Below, one piece after another: positions 22,948 through 31,965 of a stretch of DNA of 45,008 nucleotides. The stretch covers positions 1 to 45,008 of the forward strand of contig LPNZ01009396.1 in NCBI GenBank assembly GCA_001655205.1, given 5' to 3'. The translations under genes were made by a program, and so were the position numbers. Source of the DNA: Lenisia limosa (taxonomy: Eukaryota > Breviatea). Positions within the stretch are counted from its first letter, which is position 1, and each line of letters opens with the position of its first letter. Under the pieces are notes generated by a model. That model had not been told where the DNA came from and did no database searches. It saw nothing but the letters and a program-made list of their open reading frames with translations.

Positions 22948-25843
22948 TCAAGTTAAGTGGCTGAGAAGCTGGAGGGGTCAGTGAAAAGCTGTCAAAATGA
23001 AGCTCACTTGTTTCAAGTTAGTGGCTACGCTTTTACAGGCCTTGGTCCAAGATTCAAGGTTACCATACTTGATGCTAATGCCTCCAACCTAAACCGTAAG
23101 ACCCTGAATTCACATGGTTTCACTCACTTTATCGTCTTCAATTTCGTACTTGAGTTTGAAGTGAGAGTCGACTTGAGTGGCATGATCCGCCACTTCCCTG
23201 CAGTATTGTCAGCAAGGTAGCCAACAGTTGATTTTGGATTTTTGTTTTTGTTTCAGAAAAGTTTCCACTTACCCCCCCCCCCCCNNNNNNNNNNNNNNNN
23301 NNNNNNNNNNNNNNNNNNNNNNNNNNNNNNNNNNNNNNNNNNNNNNNNNNNGCGGCCAGCGCCGTACCTGGGTGTCAGAAATCTGATGGTCCACAAAACA
23401 GGGAACTGATTATTGGCAACCAAGCTTACAGCTGCAGATGTTGCGGAGGGGAGGTTCCAACCCGGATCATTGAAGAGAATGAACCTCGGTAAAATGGCTT
23501 AAACCTAAAGGATAAAAAATGAGGAACGAAGCAAAAAAACTATAATATAAGGCAAGATATTCATATATGATACACTATCTGAATAGCAATGGATTAAAGG
23601 AGGTGATAAACAAGTTAGCTTTTCATCATAACATTAACAGGAGTGAATTTGCAAATAATCCACAACAATACTGCTGTTTTGTTAGTCTTCTTCGAACCAT
23701 CAGGAAGGCCAAGTCTAGAACCCAAACTCACGATCGGAAGCGAATGTTAAACTTTTCCGAGAGACGGAGGAGCAAAAGTGCGCATTGGCCCCAGGCTGAG
23801 TTGATTTCCATCCATTCAATCTGAATTACAGAGTCAGATGAAGAGGGGATGATGTATATATGATGTATATATCATATACTATATGATATCTTATATGCAT
23901 ATAGCTATATATATATATAGATATATAGATATAGATATAGATATATATATTTATATAGATCTCATATGATACTATAGTATATAGTATGTAGTATATGTGA
24001 TAGATGCACGAGCATGCTATCGCCTACGTATTATCAAATACCAGAGTACAGTATAGTGTGATGTATACAAGTATAGTTATATATCTCAGGGAATACTTAC
24101 GGCTCATGTTTGCCCCACTGGATTGCTCTTGAGTCTGCCGAGATGCAGCCCGTTGATTGTTGCAAAGTGCCCGTTGAACCAAATATGGAAGGCGTCGTTA
24201 TACACATTGGCCTTGCCAAGCCGCTCAAGGTGCACGGTCGTTCTGTTGACCTGACGGTGAGACACGCACAACTTCAGGAGATCAAAGCCGTTAACTCACT
24301 CTGTCCTGAAGCGCCTCATCTGTTGCACTAAACGCCTGGGCATCACTGGCGAAAGAGTTTGTTTCAAGAACCAGTCTACTGGGTGAGATAAAATCGTTAC
24401 AGTCTTCCCACTGTGTTTCTTGCTGCTTGACCTCTGCATCCTGCTCCTCAAGGGCGGCCTTTTCCTTTTTCAGAGTTTCTATTCGATTGTCATAGGCCTC
24501 GATTTCAAACAGCATGTTTTGGGCTTCTTGACCCAGCTGAACACAGTTAACTTCAATCGCCATTGACATATTAATATCATATATAAAATATGATATACTA
24601 CACATGTATATGATATTATAGTATATATGTTTATACAGTGACCGGGATAAGTCTTGACCGAATTGCAATGTGATTTACCAAGGAAAATTGGTCAAGACTT
24701 ATCCCAGTCACTGTATAGCTCTAAAAAAAGCGATGTAGTATATCGTAATTTAGGTTCCAAACCTCAGAAGCACTAAGCTCAGCATATTCCTCCAAGGGGT
24801 CTCGGTGGAGCTTCGGGAGGCGTGGCAACTGTCCGCCAAACAAAGGGTCGATATCATCCTCGCCACTAGCCGGGGTGGCCGAGGCTGGCTCTTCTGTTTC
24901 GCTGGTGAGGTCCTCGGCCGTGGAGGCAAGGGTGGATGCGTGGACTGTTAAGTAAACAAAGGACCCAGTCTGCATCACATTTATAAAGGATTCCAATAAT
25001 AGTCAAATAGATGTTTGATTTTCACTTAGCCTAGGTCCAAACCTGGTGGAGGAGAAGAAGGCGAGGTTTGTCGGACATGGTTTGTGACAAGAGAGTCAAG
25101 CATGATAGTTTTCCGCTTTAATGACGGCCCCTGGAAGGTCAGCATCATCAAAGGGAGACGAACCTTGGCTTCGGATTTAGTTGCTTTCAGTGACTTCACA
25201 TTGGCAATGAGAACATTTGAGGGTCGCGGAGTGGTTCTAAAATATGTCATCAGTACAACGTGAATGCCTCACAGTCCGTTCTCCGAAGGCGACATGAGGG
25301 ACGAACAGAGAACCTTCAGCCCTTCTCGTTGCCGTTTGCTGTCTTCTTGGGCTGCCAGAAGCTGTTTCTGTAGCGTGATACAAATGCTCGCAAAATATAG
25401 ATACCAAGACCTTTTACAAAAAGATTCTGATTGGGTGACAAACCTCAACTTCATTGACACATTTGGTACATAAAGGGTGACAGACGGAGCTGATTTCTGA
25501 AGCTACACGAAATACAGAACCAAGGTTCATAGCTAAACAGTTACGTTCGTCCATTAAAGGAAGGCTAGATAATGACATTTTCAATCCCCAAACTGCTCTC
25601 TTGAATAGCTGGGATCTCCATGAAACAGCCGTTATCTTCCCAGTGCTCATCGTCATCAGACTCACTCTTCCAAACAGTGACATCTTCAAAGGGAAGAACA
25701 GAGGAAGGTGCACCCGGAGGCAAGAGAGTCTTCTTTGAGTTGACCCTGGTCGATAGTTTGTTCCATATGTCCCTGCTATCCTCTTCAAAACTAAGATTTA
25801 GTGGTTGGAAGCACTTCTGACACCACCATTCCTCAGAAGCCAT
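22948..25843 (-). CDS. BECN1: Beclin 1 / Atg6 autophagy protein
   Basis: Subunit of the class III PI3-kinase (Vps34) complex in autophagy and endosomal sorting. N terminus MASEEWWCQKCFQPLNLSFE carries the first CxxC of the Beclin zinc site; CHPLCTKCVNEVE (near 25470) supplies the HPLCxxC element. Coiled coil: KQLLAAQEDSKRQREGLK, then EEYAELSASE and LGQEAQNMLFEIEAYDNRIE, TLKKEKAALEEQDAEVKQQE. The link to the ECD is diagnostic: RLGKANVYNDAFHIWFNGHF followed by ATINGLHLGRLKSNPV, then IEWMEINSAWGQCALLLLRL. The end reads VGGISIKYGNLESWTKACKS, VATNLKQ and a 21-bp final exon LLSHLT. About 110 residues of Ser/Thr/Pro/acidic sequence (from PRPSNVLIANVK to DPLFGGQLPRLPKLHRDPL) interrupt the coiled coil. 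Gap 23285-23351 removes part of the ECD. Intron 3' of the coiled coil carries a MITE and AT repeats. Confidence 0.93.
23845..24085. repeat. AT microsatellite with palindromic ATATGATAT/ATATCATAT units
   Basis: About 240 bp of TA-rich repeats (tatatatatagatatatag and similar) in a Beclin intron, between the WGQ exon and the FHIW exon. It includes many short palindromes such as tatatcatata and catatgat. Related short units recur elsewhere in the window. Confidence 0.85.
24632..24717. mobile_element. Short Tc1/mariner-like MITE with TA ends
   Basis: An 86-bp element: cagtgaccgggataagtctt followed by gaccgaatt on the left is matched on the right by the reverse complement, aattggtcaagacttatccc then agtcactg. 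The terminal inverted repeats are about 30 bp with 2-3 mismatches and are flanked by TA on both sides, the target duplication of Tc1/mariner elements. There is no coding capacity. It sits in a Beclin intron next to AT repeats. Confidence 0.82.
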
Positions 25844-26113
25844 GTCGCTGCCTATTTCACAATTACAGCATCATAACATTCTAACCAATTTCTTTCAATT
25901 TTTTACAAGAATCCTACTCTAAATACGTCTATAAATCTCACTTCGTTAGTTGGTCTTATTCTTCTCAAAAAGAGTTCTCTTTAAAAAAAACAATTTTTGG
26001 TAACTAAACAAGATCCATGATCGCTATGTGGTACTGCAAAAAAAAAGCCAAGATAGAGATAGCCAAAGGCAGGTCCAAGGCAAGCCAAAGGTGCCCTCTC
26101 TTCTCATCTCATT
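25844..26113. promoter_or_regulatory. Divergent promoter region, Beclin and lysozyme
   Basis: Only about 270 bp lie between the start codons of the minus-strand Beclin gene and the plus-strand lysozyme gene, so they share a compact upstream region. I see no strong TATA box; the sequence has repeated ccaaggcaagccaaag-like words near 26070-26090. Confidence 0.4.
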
Positions 26114-27186
26114 ATGATAAGCACAATATTTGTAGTATGTGTTCTGTTCAGCCTTTTTGTGAACGCCCTTGCAGTTTGTGACAGTGGACGAATATCAGAA
26201 TATATTGAGGTTGGTTGGGCTAGGAGGTTAGTATGATTATACTAAAGTAAGAATATATACGCCTCCAAGGGTGGGTGAGTGGGTATCGTATCCAATCTGT
26301 TTCTCACCTTTTAGTTGAATGAAGGGTCAGAAAAGGTACGGGGTTTATTCGGTAATGTCATAAGTATTCAACTTGAGGCAGCAAATAAGGGTTGTTACAT
26401 GGTAGTGTGTGTACACAGACACTGCCGGCAAGAAGACCATTGGAATCGGCTTCAACTTGGACCAGTCTAGTGCCAGGAGTACCATTGAGGGGCTTGGATG
26501 GAATTATGACAATGTAGGCTTGGGCTACTGTTCGTTTTTGAGGATGATGGGAGTTCAGATACACTGAAATAGACTTATTGTATGTCTTTCAATGTCACCT
26601 TTTTTTTTAGTTATATGATGGCTCAGTCTGTTTAACTGATAATCAAATCACGACACTCTTTTTGTAAGTGGTTGTTTAAGCTTTTCCTTGTTGAAACATG
26701 AGCGGGTGAAGCTGTTTATTGTTCATTCAAACGGTGGTAATCGTATCTGGAGAAAGAAGTTGAATACTTAGGGAAATTCTTCCATCCTACGTGACCGGAG
26801 CAGAAGCCAATTTTGAGACAATCAATGATATGTGCTGTGACAGACGAATGGTCATGGTTGGAGGTTTCAATGTATCAGATATGGCCATGTTTCTCCATTT
26901 TCAACTAATTTTTTAGATTGACTTCACATACAACCGTGAGCAGACCTCGAGAGTTTGGTTGTCTGTCTCAAAGAGTCTAACCATGTAGTTGGTCAGAGTG
27001 GCGTTTCTAAATGGGTCAACTTCATTGCTCAAGTCAAAGCTAATCAATGGAATGATGCTGCTCGTAGGCTACTCAATGAGACCTTTATAATGCTGTTAAC
27101 TCTGATTAGAGAATATGAAGGACTCATTATACTGCAGCCAGGTCAAGTCAAGATGTGACAGAAATGTTGAAATCCTGAAAACGTGA
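26114..27186 (+). CDS. Secreted GH24 (T4-type) lysozyme
   Basis: Hydrolyses the peptidoglycan MurNAc-GlcNAc bond. The signal peptide MISTIFVVCVLFSLFVNALA is followed by VCDSGRISEYIE. Exon LNEGSEK joins in phase to CVYTDTAGKKTIGIGFNLDQ, placing Glu, Asp and Thr as E-x8-D-x5-T, the exact T4-lysozyme catalytic spacing, with the family TIGIG strand. Later exons: SSARSTIEGLGWNYDNV, LYDGSVCLTDNQITTLF, SYVTGAEANFETINDMCCDR, RMVMIDFTYNREQ (family pattern where the C-terminal lobe begins), KWVNFIAQVKANQWNDAARR, LLNET, and the end QVKSRCDRNVEILKT. The introns and signal peptide show it is a resident nuclear gene. GH24 enzymes are chiefly phage and bacterial, so ancient transfer is possible. Likely use: digestion of bacterial prey or antibacterial defence. 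The exon near 26700-26790 is the least certain. Confidence 0.85.
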
Positions 27187-27937
27187 CCAGTGATATTACT
27201 GTCTTTTCTCATCACTTACTCTATAGTGGTTTTTATGTTAAAACTGGGGAGTCAGCGCCAACAGGTAACTGCGTTTTCAACTCGCATCGTGAGAGGGTTT
27301 ACATATTACCCCACTTCTTTTTGATACGAACTACGTTTTATATGATATATAAGTTTTGGCCCTTGACCCTATACCGCATGGAACCGCCATGTATTATATG
27401 TTTTGTAGTATATATTTGGCTCACCCCCCATACCCCCATATGTATATGATATATATTATCTTAGTGGTCAAAATTTCCAATAAAAACGCTTAAAATATAT
27501 ATCATATACTATATCATATGTATAAAGTATATGATATGATATGATATATCATATATATATATCATATAGCTATATATATCAATTGGTGGCAGGGTATCAA
27601 ATCTTGGATTGCAGCAAAAATTCTAAAAATCAGTTTTACTCATTCAAGGCTAATTTCCCTATCACACATCTATTTACCAACAAAAGGAATAATTTTAATA
27701 AAACTATGGATATTTTACCCCTAAACCCATTTTATCACTTTGAGGGGTCTCTGGTGAAACCCCCCCCCCCCCNNNNNNNNNNNNNNNNNNNNNNNNNNNN
27801 NNNNNNNNNNNNNNNNNNNNNNNNNNNNNNNNNNNNNNNNNNNNNNNCATATTATATTTTTCATCAAAAATGAGGGTACTGGAAACAATTGAATCAACTT
27901 TTGTCACTAATGCATCGACCATGCAAATATCACGTAA
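27187..27937. other. Intergenic region: AT repeats, C tract and gap
   Basis: Between lysozyme and the MFS gene. It holds palindromic AT repeats at about 27437-27590 (tatcatatactatatcatat), a C13 tract ending at 27772 immediately before the gap 27773-27847, and no supported gene. Confidence 0.6.
27437..27590. repeat. AT-rich palindromic repeat cluster
   Basis: Dense atatgatat/atatcatat units including tatgatatgatatgatatat near 27530-27550, similar in composition to the Beclin intron repeat. Confidence 0.8.
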
Positions 27938-28060
27938 CTAGAACCCGCAAATGGGACAGACGGTGAGAGCTCCTCTGGTAGTCCTGCTTCCGCCCTTACT
28001 CTGTCGATGGTTATCACCGCCCTGGGCCTTCTTTTTTGTGGGAGTTTTTTTTGGCCTCAT
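27938..28060 (-). CDS. Doubtful small basic protein with C-terminal CxxC
   Basis: Forty codons: a Lys/Arg/Thr-rich start (MRPKKTPTKKKAQGGDNHRQ), then SKGGSRTTRGALTVCPICGF and a stop. CPICGF resembles one half of a zinc-binding knuckle, and the basic N terminus suggests nucleic-acid or ribosome association. A donor-like gttcta follows CGF, so further exons could lie in or past the gap at 27773-27847. No family match recognised; it may be chance. Confidence 0.3.
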   Translation of the reverse strand: MRPKKTPTKKKAQGGDNHRQSKGGSRTTRGALTVCPICGF

Positions 28061-28389
28061 TTTATTTTTTGTCTCTAAGCTGTACTTAATGTGACACTTT
28101 AGAAGGACAGCGTTGTTTTCTGTATTGGTTATTTGACAAATTTATTGGTAGCTTTGTGTTAAATATATGTATATTTCATTTTTTATGTAGTTCACTATTG
28201 TACTTCCATTTCAACCATAATTGCCTACATTTGAAACAATTGAAAACAATAAATAGATTACCATAATAAATACCATAGGACAAATGCCATCTTATCATTT
28301 CTCTTAATTGATTTGAGAGATTACGCCATTATCTGACAAGCAGGCCCGATCTTTCTAAACCATCACTTGCGTTGTGTGTAGAACAATTA

Positions 28390-31333
28390 TCATGTTGATA
28401 TATTACTACTACTGGTCTTTTTAGAACCAAAGTGAAGCTCAGATAGGCAAACCTTTGAGTATTTGCATTCAACCAAAGACAGTACAAGACTCAGTAAAAC
28501 GCTGAAAAGGCCTACTCCACCTATTGGATGAAAGAGAAAGGCACTGTAACCGCTTACAACCAATCTTGAATGGAAGAGTTTGAGAGTGTTCATATGCCAT
28601 TCTAGATTGTTAACTATTTTTTAAAAGGAGTCTGTACTTACCCGTACAAAAACGGACTGATCACCTGACTGGCTGACATGCTCCCAGCCAATCGGCCAAG
28701 AAGAGTACCCTGGTATTTCTGCTTGGTATACCTGGAAGGTAACGTACTTGAAAGCTTACTTTGATATTATGATTGGACCCATTGGTAAAATGAAACCAAA
28801 TCCGCAGAAGGCAAAAAAGATCACGGAAACCTAAAGCTTAAATACAAACCCTCTATTCACTACACCTGCATCCAAAACTCAGGGTACCAAATTGTCGTTG
28901 GCAGCATTGTGAACATGACCAGACCCAAAATATCTGCACAATGAGCACAAACATGGAATGGGAACAGACATACATGTCAACGAGTCTCCAAGGCCTTTCA
29001 AAATAGATTTGAATACTGTTAACTAAAGTAGTTATTTAACAATTTTAAAAATCCTTATTAAACAAGCCTACTTGAACCAAAGTATAAACGAGTCCAGTTC
29101 CACAGTTTATTAACCCCAGTATAAACGCCGAGTAGCCGAAGTGTTCGCTGCAGGGTCAATCTCAGCTCGCCAAAAGAGGGACTCACATAAAATAAACCGT
29201 GTAAACAGCTCCCATCAGAGCCAGAATACTATACACACAGAAAGCAATTGCCATAACAATTACCACCAAGTAGTCTGGTCTGTTGTCTATAGTTTTGGAC
29301 CGATCCTTTAAGATTTAAAATGATTTGGTGAAAAAATGTCATATGACAACAGTCAGAATATGATAATATCTTGAACAATAAGGTAAAATAGGGTTTCATA
29401 CCACTTGGGAATGAGGAAGCAGCTTTGAAGATTCTGTGGGTTCAACTACTGGCTCATTTGAAACCTGAGCTGTACGGTGAGTGGGTTCATCTGAAGGATG
29501 ATTGGGGGAGTTATCTTGGGAAAGACTATTTGGATCGGTCTGATCAGGAGTAGGCTCTAAAGGCTTCTGATATGTTGCCCTCAAATATCTGAAATGATAA
29601 TGGGCAAGAAAATACAGCTTGATTGTCATAATGAAACTGCTCGGTACCTTGGAGTTAGGAAAGAACGCGGTGCTGTGAAGAGGGACTCTTTCAATTTGAA
29701 TAAAATGACAAGGAAGGATACCATTGACAAAGCACTGAAATTGTAAATTGAGTTTACTGGCTCCCTACCTCGAAAAGAAGAGAGGAAGCCGAGTGAAGAC
29801 CTGGGAAAGAGACCCTCCTGCGAATTAAATGCTAGTAAAACATACCTATCAAAGGACCAATAATGAAGGCTATTCCAAAAGTCATGGCTACTCTTGATTG
29901 TGATACCTTGAGTGCAAACTAAGTGGTAAGGAAACAAACATACAATGATGCAGTTGAATGCACTTATGAAATTTAAACGATCATAGAGACAATATATCAC
30001 ACATATCACATTACTCTACAGAGTAGGATTCCTGGTGCCCACGCCAGTCTTGACATCACTGATATAGGCTTGAGACAAGGCGGCGTTTCCTGAACCATGA
30101 GGAATCTTCATAGATTTGGATCTTTCTTGGCGAAGAGAAGAGGAACCCAAAAAAAACAAGATTATTAGGGCCAAACTATTGATAAAATAATCGTGACGCT
30201 TAATAGCAATAAAAAGGCCAATTCTATTATTTGGACGGGATCTTAAACACAGTTGAACGAACCAGCGAAGAAGCCTCCAGCTGCACGCGCAAGAAGAAAC
30301 GTTCTTAACTCAGTTGCAAAACCTAGAGAATTATATGACACGGCTAGGCAAAGTGATGGCGTCGATAATCAAATCCACAAACCTCCAAGAAGATAACAAG
30401 CAGACGAGCCCAAAATGAAGAACAAAATAACTGGCCGTCTTCCCACCTTGTCGCTAATTCGACCACCTGCTGGTCATTTGGGTATATCTTCCATCAAGCA
30501 AGCCTTACACTTCAAATTGAATTATACCAGAACAAAACGCTCATGAAGAGAAGTTAGAATTGCAAAAAAGCAAACTCGAAAATGACTCGGGGAATACACT
30601 GGTAAAAGAGGAGGGGTACACTGGTAAAATCTCTTTATATTTCGGAAGCGATGCAATTATATTTCTAAGTAATAATTCTGAAATGACTCAAGTAGATACT
30701 GAAACCTTCCTAAACTAGCAGTTCATTATTGGAACACGGGAAATTGTATTATTGGTTTTCAAGGTAGCCATAGGAGGAACACCTGCCAGATGCGTACAAT
30801 GGGATATACTCATACAAATCTATGCATAGTATGCATTTTGTATGTGGTGAAAAAGAAAGATTGGAGCAATTGATATTACATAACTTATTATATGATATAT
30901 AATATCATATACATATATGATCACATATCACAATTACCAGAATCGTCTTTGCCTTTTAAAAGTTCACAGGTTGTTTTTCTGTATTTAAAATACATGCCCA
31001 GGCTTGCAATCACTTGCAAAAGTGACAATAGAGTGAAACAAGATAGGGCCTATCCTACCAAGAAAGTTTGATATCGTTTGGGTTAACGCATAGCTCCCGA
31101 CAAGCGCTCCCAGGACAAACGCCCCACCATCCATTCTATGAAATTAGTATTATATGAAAAGAAGATTCCACAAACTCTTTCACAATGAAGGGCAAGATCG
31201 GAGTTATCATAGCAAAGTCCATCCCATCAATAAGAGCTGCAAGGTACATGAAACATAACCGTGGTTGCATAATGTCTTGAGGGCTCGGATTGGACGGATC
31301 TGATGTTTCACTATTATCATCATTTAGTGTCAT
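28390..31333 (-). CDS. Major facilitator superfamily transporter
   Basis: Twelve-helix-type secondary transporter of unknown substrate. The start MTLNDDNSETSDPSNPSPQD precedes TM1 LAALIDGMDFAMITPILPFI. Then GGAFVLGALVGSYALTQTIS, and GRISDKVGRRPVILFFILGS, the classic MFS loop 2-3 motif (G-x-x-x-D-x-x-G-R-R). Next: SACYLLGG, ARAAGGFFAGSGNAALSQAY, ISDVKTGVGTRN, AMTFGIAFIIGPLIG and ALSMVSFLVILFKLKESL. A central hydrophilic loop rich in Pro/Ser/Thr/Asp (QKPLEPTPDQTDPNSLSQDN and on, 29396-29590) separates the halves. The second half has DYLVVIVMAIAFCVYSILAL, FILGLINCGTGLVYTLVQ, VSVIFFAFCGFGFILPMGP, GTLLGRLAGSMSASQVISPF and GGVGLFSVLLSLVLSLVECK. Members with this architecture include drug:H+ antiporters and lysosomal MFSD8-like proteins; I cannot choose. 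Confidence 0.87.
30876..30930. repeat. Palindromic AT repeat in MFS intron
   Basis: tatgatatataatatcatat and flanking tatatgatcacatatca lie in an intron of the MFS gene, again built of atatgatat/atatcatat units. Confidence 0.7.
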
Positions 31334-31965
31334 TCTGTCACCAAAATAGAGATCTCAAGTGGAGGAGGTGGATCTCAACAGCAGCGTTCACGCAGGTAGC
31401 TACTGCTGTAGGCAGGTCATTGTCTCCTCCTTTCCTCCTTTAAAAAACCCCATCATTTATTCATCGCTGATTCATCATCATGGTCTGTGTGAGACTTGTG
31501 GTGAAGGAAGAAGAAGAGGAAAGTTGAAAGGGGAGAGACAATATCGCAAGATAATTTTGACTGACTTATAGTTATCTCAAAAATAATTAAATTATTTAAT
31601 AATATTGTTATTAATACTATAGTATAAAAAGGCTTTTTGAAATTCTAAGACAATCAGCATTTTTGGCTTTTCCTGATTTTGGTTATTTGCACCAAAATTC
31701 AAAATTATTAGTCGATTTTATAGCAAGAAAAATAGAGAAATATAGAACACAACTTAAATTTAAAACAATTGAGTCAAATCAGCAACTACGCTCTTATAGT
31801 TTTGTCTTTGAAGGTGCCCCCACGCTTCACCTACTTCTAGATTGAAGTTACTATCAAGAAGAGATTTAATTTTGGAGATTTTATTCCCGTCGGCATTTTC
31901 GCCGGTTATATAGGTTCGGGGTCTTCGGTTTGCATTCAAGTTGGTTGTTTCTGACAGTCAAGGGA
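31334..31965. promoter_or_regulatory. Divergent intergenic region, MFS transporter and ankyrin protein
   Basis: About 630 bp between outward-facing starts, A/T-rich in the middle (31570-31640). A TATA-like tataaaaagg at 31623-31632 is in plus orientation but about 340 bp before the ankyrin ATG. An open frame from 31663 on the plus strand has no recognisable content. Confidence 0.4.

Noticed and set aside
22957-23220. Plus-strand open frame of 87 codons
   Set aside because: It is antisense to the last Beclin exons, whose minus-strand translation matches the Beclin ECD.
31663-31845. Plus-strand open frame of 60 codons upstream of the ankyrin gene
   Set aside because: A/T-rich sequence with no recognisable domain, in the divergent intergenic region.
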